DNA of 15,664 nt from Shewanella sp. Its GTDB lineage: Bacteria; Pseudomonadota; Gammaproteobacteria; Enterobacterales; Shewanellaceae. Each line of letters starts with the position of its first letter. Position 1 is the first letter of the stretch. Location of the stretch: the NCBI GenBank assembly GCA_004195335.1, contig SDWK01000420.1:1-15664 (forward strand), given 5' to 3'. The notes beneath the pieces are model-generated. The model saw only the letters and a program-made list of their open reading frames with translations. It made no database searches and was not told where the DNA came from. Positions 1 through 9,541 of this stretch are shown here, in pieces. The translations under genes were made by a program, and so were the position numbers.

Positions 1-26
1 CGTTTTTACATTGTGAATCATTAAAT

Positions 27-56
27 AAAAAGGGCCGCATCATTGCGGCCCTTTTT
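27..56 (-). terminator. Rho-independent terminator of metG, probably bidirectional
   Basis: A perfect G/C-rich stem, gggccgc (32-38) with gcggccc (45-51), closes a 6-base loop and is extended by five A (27-31) facing five T (52-56). Because A and T tracts flank both sides, it can terminate transcription in either direction. It lies 22 bases past the metG stop codon, so it most likely ends the metG transcript and may also block read-through from whatever lies left of the window. Confidence 0.9.
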
Positions 57-77
57 ATATGCTTAACTATCAACTGG

Positions 78-2171
78 TTACTTAACTCTCATTCCAGGTT
101 GTGCACCTTCGTGAGGCTCAAGTATAAACAGATCTTTATTACCAGGTCCTGCCGCAAGTACCATGCCTTCGGACATGCCGAAACGCATCTTACGCGGGGC
201 AAGGTTTGCCACCATTACGGTTAGCTTACCTTCAAGATCTTCAGGCGCGTAGGCTGACTTGATGCCAGCAAAGACCTGTTTGGTTTCGCCGCCTAAGTCT
301 AGCTGAAGTTTAAGTAGCTTGTTCGCTTCCGGCACATGCTCAGCCTTGGCGATACGCGCGATACGAAGATCTATTTTGGCGAAATCTTCGAAGCTTATCT
401 CTGCAGAGATGGGGTCACTTTCAAGCGGACTACGAGTATCGACGAGGGCATCATTTTGTGCTGATGCAGCGTCAGTGCTAGCCGTTTTTTTAGCTTCAAC
501 GTGATTCGCATCAGTGGTCGCTAATAAGTTGTCTTTGGATGCTTCAATAATCGCTTCGATATTTTTCATATCGACGCGTTGCATCAAGGCTTTGAATTTA
601 GCAATTTCATGACCAGCGAGATCGGCGCTCAAATTGTCCCAAGTCAGTGGGAACTGAAGGAAGGCTTCGACATCATCAGCCAATTTTGGCAGTACAGGCT
701 TCAAATATGTCACTAAGATGCGGAACAGGTTAAGTGCATTACTGCAGACCTGATGGGCTTCTTCTTGCTTAGCTTCATCTTTAATTAATTGCCAAGGCGC
801 GGCATCGGCAACATAAGCGTTGGCTAGGTCGGCCAAAGCCATGATCTCACGCATCGCCTTACCGAACTCACGATTCTCGTATAACTCTTCGATCAACGTT
901 TGCTTACCAAGGAACGTCTGCTCAAGGCTGGTATCGGCAACGTTAGCTAACTTGCCATCGAAACGCTTGCTGATAAAGCCAGCGGTGCGTGAAGCTAGGT
1001 TAACCAGTTTACCAACCAGATCAGAGTTCACGCGTTGGGCGAAATCTTCAAGGTTAAGATCGAGATCATCAATGCGATTGCTGAGCTTAGCGGCGTAGTA
1101 GTAACGCAGGTATTCAGGGTCTAAGTTATCAAGGTAAGTACGGGCCTTGATAAAGGTGCCTTTAGATTTTGACATCTTGGCGCCGTTCACCGTGACATAG
1201 CCGTGAGCGAATACGCTGGTAGGCTTACGGTATCCCGCACCTTCGAGCATAGCTGGCCAGAATAAACTGTGGAAGTTAACGATATCTTTACCGATGAAGT
1301 GATACACCTCGGCGGTTGAGTCTTTAGACCAAAAATCGTCGAAATTAAGATCTTCACGTCTGTCACATAGGTTTTTAAACGAACCCATGTAACCGATAGG
1401 GGCGTCTAGCCAAACATAGAAATATTTACCTGGCGCATCAGGGATCTCAAAACCAAAGTAAGGTGCATCACGACTTATATCCCACTGTTGCAGGCCTTGA
1501 TCGAACCATTCGGCAAGTTTGTTAGCGATCTCTTCTTGAATCGCGCCAGAGCGAGTCCACTCACTTAGCATGGTTTCAAACGCGGGTAAGTCGAAGAAGA
1601 AATGCTCAGAGTCCTTCATTACCGGGGTTGCACCAGATACGGCCGATTTCGGGTTGAGCAGATCCGTTGGATTGTATGTCGCGCCACAGTTATCACAGTT
1701 ATCGCCATACTGATCTTCGCTCTTACATTTAGGGCAGGTGCCCTTAACGAAGCGATCGGGCAGGAACATCGACTTTTCTGGATCAAATAGCTGCGAGATA
1801 GTGCGAGTCTCGATAAAACCAGCATCACGTAGCTTGAGGTAAATCTCGCTCGACAATTCGCGGTTCTCAACACTGTGTGTGCTGTGGAAATTATCAAATT
1901 GAATATTGAAATCAGCAAAATCCTGTTGATGCTCTTTATTGACTTGAGCAATCATCTCTTCCGGCTCGATACCTAACTGCTGAGCCTTGAGCATGATAGG
2001 GGTGCCATGGGCATCATCTGCACAGATATAGTGACACTCGTGCCCACGAAGTTTTTGGAATCGTGACCAAATATCGGTTTGAATATATTCCAGCATATGG
2101 CCTAGATGAATAGGTCCATTGGCGTAGGGAAGTGCACTGGTAACTAGGATTTTACGTTGTGAATTTGCCAT
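78..2171 (-). CDS. metG: Methionyl-tRNA synthetase
   Basis: Cytoplasmic class I aminoacyl-tRNA synthetase that charges tRNA-Met, including the initiator, with methionine using ATP. The 697-residue product has the HIGH-type motif HLGH at residues 22-25 and KMSKS at 332-336. A zinc knuckle with cysteines 146, 149, 159 and 162 places it in the E. coli-like MetG1 class. A charged, Ala/Asp/Thr-rich linker at about 545-590 precedes the C-terminal tRNA-binding, dimerisation domain of the EMAP/Trbp111 type (about 595-697). The length is close to the roughly 677 residues of E. coli MetG, the excess being in the linker. It is transcribed away from mrp, the arrangement also found in E. coli. The start ATG is preceded by only a weak TGAGA ribosome site. 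Identification is secure. Confidence 0.98.
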   Translation of the reverse strand: MANSQRKILVTSALPYANGPIHLGHMLEYIQTDIWSRFQKLRGHECHYICADDAHGTPIMLKAQQLGIEPEEMIAQVNKEHQQDFADFNIQFDNFHSTHSVENRELSSEIYLKLRDAGFIETRTISQLFDPEKSMFLPDRFVKGTCPKCKSEDQYGDNCDNCGATYNPTDLLNPKSAVSGATPVMKDSEHFFFDLPAFETMLSEWTRSGAIQEEIANKLAEWFDQGLQQWDISRDAPYFGFEIPDAPGKYFYVWLDAPIGYMGSFKNLCDRREDLNFDDFWSKDSTAEVYHFIGKDIVNFHSLFWPAMLEGAGYRKPTSVFAHGYVTVNGAKMSKSKGTFIKARTYLDNLDPEYLRYYYAAKLSNRIDDLDLNLEDFAQRVNSDLVGKLVNLASRTAGFISKRFDGKLANVADTSLEQTFLGKQTLIEELYENREFGKAMREIMALADLANAYVADAAPWQLIKDEAKQEEAHQVCSNALNLFRILVTYLKPVLPKLADDVEAFLQFPLTWDNLSADLAGHEIAKFKALMQRVDMKNIEAIIEASKDNLLATTDANHVEAKKTASTDAASAQNDALVDTRSPLESDPISAEISFEDFAKIDLRIARIAKAEHVPEANKLLKLQLDLGGETKQVFAGIKSAYAPEDLEGKLTVMVANLAPRKMRFGMSEGMVLAAGPGNKDLFILEPHEGAQPGMRVK

Positions 2172-2293
2172 CTTGTCTCAAAATCAGTAAGGAGCCCAAA
2201 AAGAATGGCATAGATACTAACCGATCCCAGCGAGACTTTCATCAAAAGGTGAGTTAAGTGAGTTAAATCTACACGAATATTTAGGTCCTTTTC

Positions 2294-2302
2294 TGGTACA
2301 CT
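2294..2302 (+). promoter_or_regulatory. Extended -10 promoter candidate for mrp-udk
   Basis: TGGTACACT has the TGn extension plus a TACACT -10 hexamer (4 of 6 to consensus). No convincing -35 is present 16-18 bases upstream, which is tolerable for an extended -10 promoter. Transcription would begin near 2309, leaving about 24 bases of leader before the proposed mrp start at 2333. Inferred from sequence only. Confidence 0.4.
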
Positions 2303-2332
2303 TGATCAAATTTTTTATTGGGGGTAGTACTT

Positions 2333-3448
2333 TTGTCTTCAGCTTCTCAGAATTACAGTCTTAATGACGATCTGCTCGGGCCTGTTTTGGCCATTTTGGA
2401 TGCATATCAAGATCCGTATTTAGCACAAGGTTTGGTCAGTGCTGGTTGTGTAAGCAAGTTATCAATTGATGGTAAACGTTTACAGTTAGGTCTTTGTTAC
2501 CCTTATCCTTGCATGACACAGTATCGCGATACCGTTATGGCAATAACCAAGAAACTGGCTGTGCTAGATGCTATCGATGAAGTGGAATGTGAAATTGATT
2601 TTCAACCAGCATCGATTTCTGCAATCGGTGGTGTTGAGCCGATTAAGGATGTTAAGCAAGTGATTGCTGTCGCTTCCGGTAAAGGTGGTGTGGGTAAATC
2701 AACGACTGCGGTCAATTTGGCATTAGCCTTAGCAGCCGAAGGCGCGAAAGTGGGCATATTAGATGCCGACATCTACGGTCCCTCTATTCCGCTAATGTTG
2801 GGTGTGACTGATTTCGTCCCCGTTTCGCCTGATGGCAAAATGATGACGGCCGCGACAGCCCATGGCATTACTGCACAATCGATCGGTTTTATGTTGGGTG
2901 ATGACGAAGCTGCTGTATGGCGTGGCCCTATGGCTGCTGGCGCGTTAACCCAGTTAATAAATGAAACCCAGTGGCCAGAACTTGATTACTTGGTGATCGA
3001 TATGCCACCGGGGACGGGTGATATTCAATTGACCCTCTCTCAAAAAGTGCCCGTGACGGGTGCGGTTATTGTTACTACGCCTCAGGATATCGCGCTCGCC
3101 GATGCTAAAAAAGGCATTAGTATGTTCCAGAAGGTCAACATACCTGTGTTAGGTATTGTCGAGAACATGAGTTTTCATCTGTGTAGCGAATGTGGTCATA
3201 AAGAACATCTGTTTGGTAGTCACGGCGGCAGCAAGATGGCTGAGCGTTATCAGGTTCCTCTTTTGGGAGAGTTACCTCTTAAGCTCAACATCCGTGAAGA
3301 TGTCGATAACGGCATACCTACGGTCGTTGCCGATCCAGATGGTGAAGTGGCAGCACTTTATCGTGAAATCGCAAGGAAAGTGGGCGCTCAGCTCGCGCTA
3401 ACTAAAGTACAACCCAGTGTTTCTATCAGTATTTCAGATGACGAATAA
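2333..3448 (+). CDS. mrp: Mrp/ApbC iron-sulfur cluster carrier ATPase
   Basis: P-loop NTPase of the Mrp/NBP35 family that binds and transfers Fe-S clusters to apoproteins in the cytoplasm. An N-terminal MIP18/DUF59-type domain (about 1-95) is followed by the deviant Walker A motif GKGGVGKST (116-124), the DADIYGPS segment and the CxxC cluster-binding pair C284/C287. I chose the TTG at 2333 because GGGGGT (2320-2325) is a well-spaced ribosome site for it. An in-frame TTG at 2318 would add five residues but has no such site. The resulting 371 residues match the family (E. coli 369). udk follows after only 12 bases, so the two are probably co-transcribed. Divergence from metG is conserved in enterics. 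Confidence 0.95.
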   Translation: MSSASQNYSLNDDLLGPVLAILDAYQDPYLAQGLVSAGCVSKLSIDGKRLQLGLCYPYPCMTQYRDTVMAITKKLAVLDAIDEVECEIDFQPASISAIGGVEPIKDVKQVIAVASGKGGVGKSTTAVNLALALAAEGAKVGILDADIYGPSIPLMLGVTDFVPVSPDGKMMTAATAHGITAQSIGFMLGDDEAAVWRGPMAAGALTQLINETQWPELDYLVIDMPPGTGDIQLTLSQKVPVTGAVIVTTPQDIALADAKKGISMFQKVNIPVLGIVENMSFHLCSECGHKEHLFGSHGGSKMAERYQVPLLGELPLKLNIREDVDNGIPTVVADPDGEVAALYREIARKVGAQLALTKVQPSVSISISDDE

Positions 3449-3460
3449 GGTTTTATCAGC

Positions 3461-4096
3461 ATGAATTCTCAGTGTGTCATTATCGGTATCGCGGGGGCAT
3501 CTGCCTCGGGAAAAAGTTTAATCGCTAAAACCATCTACGAAGAGTTATGTCGTGATCTTGGTACCGATCAGATAGGTGTCATCGCCGAAGATGCTTATTA
3601 CAAGGATCAGGGACATCTTTCGATGGAGCAGCGGGTACTGACTAATTACGATCACCCTAAGGCACTCGATCATGAGCTTTTATGCAGCCACTTAAAGGCC
3701 TTAAAGTCTGGCGAAGCGGTAGAGATCCCCACCTACAGCTATAACGAACATACGCGAATGGAAGAGACGATTAAGATGACGCCTAAGAAGGTGATCATCT
3801 TAGAAGGTATCTTATTGTTAACCGATCCTGTGCTAAGAAATACGATGGATGCGAGCGTGTTTATGGATACGCCGCTGGATATCTGTTTTATGCGTCGTCT
3901 TTCACGTGATGTTGCCGAGCGTGGTCGTACGATGGAGTCGGTAATGGCGCAGTACACTGAAACTGTACGTCCTATGTTCCTACAATTTATCGAACCGTCT
4001 AAGCAGTATGCGGACATTATTGTGCCGCGCGGTGGTAAGAACCGTATCGCCACCGAAATTCTTAAGACTCGAATTCAGCATCTGCTAGCAAAATAA
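3461..4096 (+). CDS. udk: Uridine kinase
   Basis: Phosphorylates uridine and cytidine to UMP and CMP in pyrimidine salvage, in the cytoplasm. The 211-residue protein begins with the Walker A motif GASASGKS (12-19). It then shows the family segments EDAYYKDQ and YDHPKALD, the LEGILLL strand and the [12 protein letters not shown] lid region, and is essentially full length (E. coli 213). It starts 12 bases after mrp, with AAGG about ten bases before the ATG, and is followed about 100 bases later by dcd, the same order as in E. coli. Identification is secure. Confidence 0.97.
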   Translation: MNSQCVIIGIAGASASGKSLIAKTIYEELCRDLGTDQIGVIAEDAYYKDQGHLSMEQRVLTNYDHPKALDHELLCSHLKALKSGEAVEIPTYSYNEHTRMEETIKMTPKKVIILEGILLLTDPVLRNTMDASVFMDTPLDICFMRRLSRDVAERGRTMESVMAQYTETVRPMFLQFIEPSKQYADIIVPRGGKNRIATEILKTRIQHLLAK

Positions 4097-4196
4097 TACT
4101 TATAAAGCAGCCCTACATTTTGACTCTATTTTTGTTGCAGCAGTCGTTTCAGCATCAATAGTGAACAAAATTTAAATACCCTGGAGTGTAAGCGTA

Positions 4197-4781
4197 ATGC
4201 GTTTAACTGATTTTGAGATTGAAGCCTGTTTAGACGATGGCTCTATCGTGATCGAACCTCGTCCGAGCATAGAAGCTATTAGTGGCGTAAGTGTTGATGT
4301 TAAGTTAGGCGATCAGTTCAGAGTATTTCAGGATCATACCGCTCCCTTTATCGATCTCAGTGGTCCGACATCAGAAGTGCAAAAGTCACTCGACGATGTG
4401 ATGAGTGAACTGATTGTGATCCCTGATGGTGGTGCATTTTTCCTTCACCCCGGAGAACTCGCTCTCGCGGTTACCCATGAGAGCGTGACGCTGCCCGCCG
4501 ATATCGTGGGCTGGCTAGATGGACGTTCATCTCTTGCCCGTCTAGGTTTGATGGTGCATGTTACGGCACATCGAATCGATCCGGGTTGGCAGGGGAAAAT
4601 TGTTCTCGAATTTTTCAATAGCGGTAAGTTACCACTGGCGCTACGCCCTAACATGACCATAGGTGCACTGAATTTCGAACGTTTGAATGCGCCTGTCTCA
4701 CGACCTTATAACACGCGTAAAGATGCCAAATATAAAGATCAACAAGATGCCGTTGCCAGTCGGATAAGCCAGGACAGTTAA
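4197..4781 (+). CDS. dcd: dCTP deaminase
   Basis: Deaminates dCTP to dUTP, which is then hydrolysed to dUMP, the substrate for thymidylate synthesis. The 194-residue protein (E. coli 193) carries the trimeric dUTPase-fold signature [10 protein letters not shown] (109-118), [13 protein letters not shown], and the catalytic glutamate E138 in KIVLEFF. A GGAG ribosome site (4183-4186) precedes the ATG. The 100-base gap after udk is long enough to hold its own promoter, but I see no clear one. The related step tmk lies about 2 kb downstream, so dTTP supply genes cluster here. Confidence 0.97.
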   Translation: MRLTDFEIEACLDDGSIVIEPRPSIEAISGVSVDVKLGDQFRVFQDHTAPFIDLSGPTSEVQKSLDDVMSELIVIPDGGAFFLHPGELALAVTHESVTLPADIVGWLDGRSSLARLGLMVHVTAHRIDPGWQGKIVLEFFNSGKLPLALRPNMTIGALNFERLNAPVSRPYNTRKDAKYKDQQDAVASRISQDS

Positions 4782-4868
4782 GTCTGAAGTGATTATAACA
4801 TTGGAAATTATGGCCGAAAGGGAACGAGTTAATGGCTAATGTTGGTGTCTATGACAGAGATTTCAGCA

Positions 4869-5684
4869 ATGACTGAAGTGTGGGTGAATGGGAAGCCAGA
4901 TTGCCAGGTTAATCCACTCGAACGTGGATTAGCCTACGGAGACGGACTGTTTGCAACCATGCGTTTTAGTGGTGGTGAGGTCTTGTTTTTACGGGCCCAT
5001 TTGCAGAGACTGACTCAGGGCGCAAAACGGTTAGGTTTCGACTGGTGCGCCAGTGATTCGCTGATATCTCAGATCACACACCTTGCGTTGACTCGAGGTG
5101 ATGGCTGTATCAAGCTATTGCTCGGCCGAGGCGTCGGTGGACGTGGCTATGCTGCGCCAACGTCTGGTTCCATTACCGAAATCGTCTCGTTACATGCTAT
5201 CCCCAGCCATTATTCACAATGGCAAAATACCGGAGTATCGTTAAAAAGCAGCGAGGTGAAGCTGGCACAACAGCCACTGCTCGCCGGTATTAAACACCTT
5301 AATCGTCTCGAGCAGGTATTAATTAAATCAAAAAAATTGCCCTCAGGTTTTGAGGACTGGTTGGTGATGGATCAAAAGCGTAATGTGATTGAGTCATCGA
5401 TGGCTAACCTGTTTCTGGTCGATGGTAATAATGTCATCACCCCAAGCATTGCTTTGGCTGGGGTTGCAGGAGTGATGAGAGAGCAGGTAATTTATGCACT
5501 TATCGCTCGAGGTTTCGATCTGCATATTCATGACGTTAGCTATCAGCAACTGTCGCAATTTGAGCATGGATTTATTACCAATAGCCTATTTGGCCTTGTC
5601 GATATTAACCGAATCGATAATCTGACCTATGCGCGGTCATCTTTTACCCATTCAATAAGACACTCTCTACACCTTACCTTATGA
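4869..5684 (+). CDS. pabC: Aminodeoxychorismate lyase
   Basis: PLP enzyme of fold type IV that releases pyruvate from 4-amino-4-deoxychorismate to give p-aminobenzoate for folate synthesis. From the ATG at 4869 it has 271 residues (E. coli 269). It shows ERGLAYGDGLF near the N-terminus, GRGVGGRGY (87-95), the PLP-binding lysine K142 within AGIKHLNRLEQVL, and the ESSMANLF cofactor segment. Other in-frame ATGs at 4839 and 4851 would add ten or six residues beyond the family start. I prefer 4869, whose ribosome site AGAGA (4856-4860) is weak, so the start remains uncertain. The stop overlaps the mltG start as ATGA, implying translational coupling. Confidence 0.93.
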   Translation: MTEVWVNGKPDCQVNPLERGLAYGDGLFATMRFSGGEVLFLRAHLQRLTQGAKRLGFDWCASDSLISQITHLALTRGDGCIKLLLGRGVGGRGYAAPTSGSITEIVSLHAIPSHYSQWQNTGVSLKSSEVKLAQQPLLAGIKHLNRLEQVLIKSKKLPSGFEDWLVMDQKRNVIESSMANLFLVDGNNVITPSIALAGVAGVMREQVIYALIARGFDLHIHDVSYQQLSQFEHGFITNSLFGLVDINRIDNLTYARSSFTHSIRHSLHLTL

Positions 5685-6688
5685 AAAAAATTGTTATAGT
5701 GCTTGTCACAACGTGCTTTATTCTACTTACTCTCGCTGGTGGGGTGGGTATTTGGGGTTACAAAAATATTACTCAGTTTAGTCAGTCGCAACTCAACCTT
5801 ATTCAGCCACAAGATCTTGAACTCAAACGTGGTACTTCATTTTCACAGCTGGTGACGGTGTTAGAGAAGCGAGAATTAGTTACCGAGGGCTGGAAGTTGA
5901 AGGTCTTGGTTCGCCTTAAACCTGAACTGGCTAAAATTCGCTCAGGATTTTACGTTATCGAACCCGGTGACACTGTGACTGAACTGCTTGAAAAGTTGGT
6001 TCAGGGAAAAGAGAAAGTCTTTAGTGTGACGCTTATTGAAGGACAGAGTATTAAAGAATGGTTGGCGATACTGCAAGCCTTGCCTCAAAGTCAATTTGAT
6101 GGCGATGTATTTAGACGCGTTTTAGTCGAACAGGGAGATGAGTCCAGTTTTCCTGAAGGCAAATTTTATCCCGATACTTACCATTATGTTGCCGGTGATG
6201 ACATTCAGCAGGTCGTTACTCAAAGTTACAAGAAGATGCAGCAAGAGTTAGCCGCCGCCTGGGCGCAACGGGCTGAGGACCTTCCACTTAAGTCACCTTA
6301 TGAGTTACTGATCATGGCATCGATAATCGAGAAAGAGACCGGGAAAGCCAGCGAACGTCCCTGGATATCTGCGGTATTTGCAAATCGTCTCAATAAAGGG
6401 ATGCGTTTACAAACCGATCCAACCGTGATTTACGGCATGGGAGATAGGTACCAAGGCAATATTACGCGCAAGGACTTAAGAGAGCTAACCCCCTTTAATA
6501 CTTATAGAATTAATGGGCTGACTCCAACTCCTATTGCGGCGCCAAGTGGTGCATCACTGCTTGCAGCAGCGCAGCCTGCGGACGTTAACTACCTCTATTT
6601 TGTTTCCCGAAATGATGGCAGTCACGTATTTTCAAAAACATTACTCGAGCACAATCGTGCCGTAAACAAGTATCAGAGAAATCGATGA
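5681..6688 (+). CDS. mltG: Endolytic murein transglycosylase MltG (YceG-like)
   Basis: Cleaves nascent peptidoglycan glycan strands, releasing 1,6-anhydro ends, and acts as a probable terminase of glycan synthesis. The 335-residue protein has one N-terminal membrane anchor (about 4-26, within [20 protein letters not shown]), a LysM-like substrate-binding region (about 45-110) and the YceG catalytic domain. The catalytic glutamate is E217 in ASIIEKETG, followed by the conserved [11 protein letters not shown] and [18 protein letters not shown] segments (here [18 protein letters not shown]). It overlaps pabC and tmk by four bases each, the conserved pabC-mltG-tmk-holB order of gammaproteobacteria. 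Confidence 0.96.
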   Translation: MKKIVIVLVTTCFILLTLAGGVGIWGYKNITQFSQSQLNLIQPQDLELKRGTSFSQLVTVLEKRELVTEGWKLKVLVRLKPELAKIRSGFYVIEPGDTVTELLEKLVQGKEKVFSVTLIEGQSIKEWLAILQALPQSQFDGDVFRRVLVEQGDESSFPEGKFYPDTYHYVAGDDIQQVVTQSYKKMQQELAAAWAQRAEDLPLKSPYELLIMASIIEKETGKASERPWISAVFANRLNKGMRLQTDPTVIYGMGDRYQGNITRKDLRELTPFNTYRINGLTPTPIAAPSGASLLAAAQPADVNYLYFVSRNDGSHVFSKTLLEHNRAVNKYQRNR

Positions 6689-7317
6689 ATAGCGAAAACA
6701 CCAGTAAATTTATTGTTATCGAAGGCTTAGAAGGCGCTGGCAAGTCCAGTGCAATATCCCTTGTTCGGGATTTTATCGAAAAGCACACTGGTGCGGTTCC
6801 CGTGTGTACTCGGGAACCCGGTGGTACGCCATTGGCTGAGCGTATGAGAGATCTGATTAAAATCGCCGATGAGAATGATCCGCTTTGCGACGAGGCTGAA
6901 TGTCTTCTTCTTTATGCGGCGAGAGCTCAGTTAGTCGCCAATGTGATTAAACCTGCCCTAACTCGTGGAGAATGGGTGATCGGGGACAGACATAACCTTT
7001 CTTCACTGGCCTACCAAGGTGGAGGACGGGGCTTGATGGCCTTAGTCGAGGTCGTGAGTCAAGCCACACTGGGAGACTTTAAGCCTGACTTGACCATCTA
7101 TCTGGATATCGACCCTGAATTGGGTTTGAGCCGCGCGGCAAGCCGAGGTGAGTTAGATAGGATAGAGAAGCAAGAACTGGAGTTTTTTGAACGTGCCCGT
7201 GGGACCTTTCTCTCCTTTGCATCGAAAGATGATTCCATCGCCGTTATCGATGCGGGCCAAACGATGGCTGAAGTACACAAAGATATTCTTGCGTTATTAC
7301 AATCAATGGAGTGGTAA
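6685..7317 (+). CDS. tmk: Thymidylate kinase
   Basis: Phosphorylates dTMP to dTDP, an essential step of dTTP synthesis. The 210-residue protein has the P-loop GLEGAGKSS (14-22), the DR motif (D101/R102) followed by [11 protein letters not shown], and a lid region near 150-162 ([11 protein letters not shown]). Basic residues in the lid fit the E. coli type II enzyme class. The start overlaps the mltG stop as ATGA, and the stop TAA shares one base with the holB ATG. Length matches E. coli (213). Confidence 0.97.
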   Translation: MNSENTSKFIVIEGLEGAGKSSAISLVRDFIEKHTGAVPVCTREPGGTPLAERMRDLIKIADENDPLCDEAECLLLYAARAQLVANVIKPALTRGEWVIGDRHNLSSLAYQGGGRGLMALVEVVSQATLGDFKPDLTIYLDIDPELGLSRAASRGELDRIEKQELEFFERARGTFLSFASKDDSIAVIDAGQTMAEVHKDILALLQSMEW

Positions 7318-8231
7318 TGAATCTGCCTTGGTTGACCCCTGTTATCAGTGATTTTAGTCAGCAACTAAAATCACAGCATATCGGTCATGCTTACCTTGTC
7401 GGGGTGCATAGCGGATATGGCGGTGAAATCCTCTCCTTAGCCTTGGCAAAGGCCGCGTTATGTCAGACTGTGTCATCGCAGGGAGCTTGCGGGTTCTGTA
7501 AAGCATGTCAGTTAGTTGAAGCGAATAGTCACCCTGATTTTTATCATATTCTGGCTGACGGAAATCAAATTAAAGTCGATCAGGTGAGGGAGCTTTGCCG
7601 AAAGCTAACGGCGACATCACAGCAAGGTGGTCGACGTGTTGTCGTCTTCAGTAATTGTGAAAAATTAAACCTAGCTTCGGCAAACGCCCTGCTAAAAACA
7701 CTCGAAGAACCGGGCAAAGAGACACTATTACTCTTACAGTCAGATACGCCTTCGAGATTGATGGCAACCATCAGTAGTCGCTGTCAACGGATTCATTTTC
7801 AGGCTCCAACACGTGAAGAGATTAAAGCTTGGCTATCACTGGGAGCGGATGTTAAATCCGATGTAACTTGGTGCCTGCCGGTGATGGGGGGGCCCTTGGA
7901 GTTAGCTAAGGCACTGGAAGGTGAGCGATATGAAGCCTTGCTTCAGCTTAGAAAAGACTGGTCTCAAAGTTTGTCCTCTGGTCACCTGTGTGCTAGTTTA
8001 ATTAATATAAATGAAAAGCAAGTTTCTGATGCGCTTAAAGTTTTATACTTACTTTTACGACAGAAATTAGTGAAACAGACAGAGTTAGATGCATTGTTGA
8101 GAGTGAGAATAACAGAGTTCGGCACGAAGGTGATGGAGACATATCATCGTCTTTTACTTATGCCGAATGTAAATTATTTAGCCTTATTTCAATCATTTAT
8201 ATTAGAGTACAACGAACTGGGTAAAAAGTGA
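7317..8231 (+). CDS. holB: DNA polymerase III subunit delta prime
   Basis: Clamp-loader component that helps DnaX and delta open and load the beta clamp on DNA. The protein has a degenerate P-loop region, as expected since delta prime is not an ATPase. It also has a zinc module with C49, C58, C61 and C64, the ALLKTLEEPG segment and the SRC motif in ISSRCQRI that supplies an arginine finger. I start it at the ATG at 7317 (304 residues), which has GGAG at 7308-7311 and overlaps the tmk stop as TAATG. A GTG at 7311 would add two residues but coincides with that ribosome site. The C-terminal third is divergent, as is usual. pilZ follows after seven bases. Confidence 0.95.
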   Translation: MNLPWLTPVISDFSQQLKSQHIGHAYLVGVHSGYGGEILSLALAKAALCQTVSSQGACGFCKACQLVEANSHPDFYHILADGNQIKVDQVRELCRKLTATSQQGGRRVVVFSNCEKLNLASANALLKTLEEPGKETLLLLQSDTPSRLMATISSRCQRIHFQAPTREEIKAWLSLGADVKSDVTWCLPVMGGPLELAKALEGERYEALLQLRKDWSQSLSSGHLCASLININEKQVSDALKVLYLLLRQKLVKQTELDALLRVRITEFGTKVMETYHRLLLMPNVNYLALFQSFILEYNELGKK

Positions 8232-8238
8232 TCGATTT

Positions 8239-8565
8239 ATGATAGATCTAGTTGTTAATTTTGACACCCTACATCAGCTTTACCGGGCTTATATGCCATT
8301 TATTAAGCCGGCAGGTTTGTTTGTTGCGACCACAGAAAGCCATTACTTAGGTCAAGAGTTAACGATAGCGTATCAACTTCCTGGCTCAACCGTGAAACAC
8401 GAGTTTGAAGGGATCGTAGTTTGGATCAACCCATTGGGGGCCTCCGGTGGTCGACCTGCGGGAATTGGCGTGAAAATATTAACCGATCCCGATACCCACA
8501 AACATCATATTGAAAACCTGTTATCCCGAGAGCTTGCGTCCGGTGATTTGACCTGCACTATGTAG
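8239..8565 (+). CDS. pilZ: PilZ-domain type IV pilus protein
   Basis: Small cytoplasmic PilZ-domain protein of 108 residues, similar in layout to Pseudomonas PilZ (about 118), which is needed for type IV pilus biogenesis. Recognisable segments are LYRAYMPFIKPAGLFV, the beta-strand core LGQELTIAYQLPG, VVWINPLGASGGRPAGIGVKI and the short C-terminal end TCTM. I do not see the RxxxR arginine pair used by c-di-GMP-binding PilZ proteins, which agrees with the pilus-type subgroup that does not bind the dinucleotide. It lies seven bases after holB, before tatD, the same neighbourhood as in Pseudomonas. Its ribosome site is weak, so coupling to holB is plausible. Confidence 0.9.
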   Translation: MIDLVVNFDTLHQLYRAYMPFIKPAGLFVATTESHYLGQELTIAYQLPGSTVKHEFEGIVVWINPLGASGGRPAGIGVKILTDPDTHKHHIENLLSRELASGDLTCTM

Positions 8566-8584
8566 GTCTGTATCCTGCCATCTT

Positions 8585-8602
8585 CTGTAATTATTCTGTA
8601 AA
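8585..8602 (+). promoter_or_regulatory. Possible Pho-box-like direct repeat
   Basis: Two CTGTAA copies (8585-8590 and 8596-8601) lie exactly 11 bases apart, one helical turn. Read against the enterobacterial PhoB consensus this matches 14 of 18 positions. It lies in the 186-base gap between pilZ and tatD. No well-placed promoter could be recognised beside it, so this is only a candidate site. The rest of the gap holds a small palindrome CACAC-T-GTGTG (8647-8657) and nothing else I can name. Confidence 0.2.
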
Positions 8603-8751
8603 TCCTCCGTTTTTAGATTTTGTAAAAGAAGTCATTGATGTTGGTTCACACTGTGTGCTCCTTTCTCTGTAAGGAATTAACGGCTAATTGAATCTCTGCT
8701 TGGATTTACTGATTAACTCTTTTTTATTCAAACTAACTGCTGGAAGTTCCC

Positions 8752-9540
8752 GTGCTCATCGATTCTCATTGTCATCTTGACCGTTTAAAAGCGGCGCCCG
8801 ATCACCAAAGTATTCAACATATCCTGAAAGAAGCTAAAAGCAGGGGGGTTGATTACTTCCTATGCGTTAATGTTCGTCAAAACGGCTTCGAGTCTATGCG
8901 AGATAAGATGGCTGACTTTGATCAGGTATTTCTTTCGGCTGGTGTTCACCCTTTGGATGTTCAAGAGGGGTTAGATGCCGTTCAGTTACAGGAGTTCGTA
9001 AAAGATCCTAAGGTTATTGCGATAGGTGAGACCGGCTTAGATTATTTTTATGCTAATGAAACGAAAGCCTTACAGCAGACTTGTTTCGAGCAGCAGATCG
9101 AGCTGGCAGTTCAGGTGAATAAGCCTTTGATCATACATACTCGTGATGCTCGTGAAGATACTCTGAATTTTTTGAAAAATGGACACGGGGACAAGGTCGG
9201 TGGCGTTTTGCACTGCTTTACCGAAAATTGGGAGATGGCTAAAGCCGCTATCGATCTCGGTTTTTATATTTCGGTTTCGGGTATTGCGACCTTTAAAAAT
9301 GCGGGTGAGTTGAGAAGCGTCATTCGTAAGGTGCCTAAAGATAGGCTGCTTGTCGAGACGGATGCACCTTATTTAGCCCCCGTTCCTCATCGTGGTAAAG
9401 AGAATCAACCCGCATTCGTCAGGGATGTAGCCGAGTTTATTGCTCAGTTACGTGGCGAGAGTTTTGAGGAGTTGGCTCAATACAGCACAGATAACTTCTT
9501 TAACCTGTTTACCGATGCGGCCAAACTCGCAGGCCGCTAG
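8752..9540 (+). CDS. TatD/YcfH-family metal-dependent hydrolase
   Basis: Amidohydrolase-fold (TIM barrel) enzyme of the TatD DNase family, probably a 3'-5' exonuclease or deoxyribonuclease needing divalent metal. The family includes E. coli YcfH, which sits in the same place after holB. Metal ligands are visible: H6 and H8 (SHCHLD), E93 (GETGLDY), H129 (IIHTRDA), H154 (LHCF) and D204 (ETDAPYLAP). At 262 residues it is full length (YcfH 265). The start is a GTG with TGGAAG upstream. It may be read from its own promoter in the 186-base gap or as the last gene of the pabC operon. Its exact substrate is not known from sequence. Confidence 0.93.
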   Translation: MLIDSHCHLDRLKAAPDHQSIQHILKEAKSRGVDYFLCVNVRQNGFESMRDKMADFDQVFLSAGVHPLDVQEGLDAVQLQEFVKDPKVIAIGETGLDYFYANETKALQQTCFEQQIELAVQVNKPLIIHTRDAREDTLNFLKNGHGDKVGGVLHCFTENWEMAKAAIDLGFYISVSGIATFKNAGELRSVIRKVPKDRLLVETDAPYLAPVPHRGKENQPAFVRDVAEFIAQLRGESFEELAQYSTDNFFNLFTDAAKLAGR

Positions 9541-9541
9541 T

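Noticed and set aside
1619..1951. 110-codon frame on the minus strand inside metG, and similar long frames in rsmF and dgkA
   Set aside because: These are shadow frames within strongly supported genes, without ribosome sites or recognisable proteins.
4120..4170. TTGACT-containing stretch between udk and dcd as a dcd promoter
   Set aside because: No acceptable -10 hexamer occurs at 16-18 bases; other pairings match poorly.
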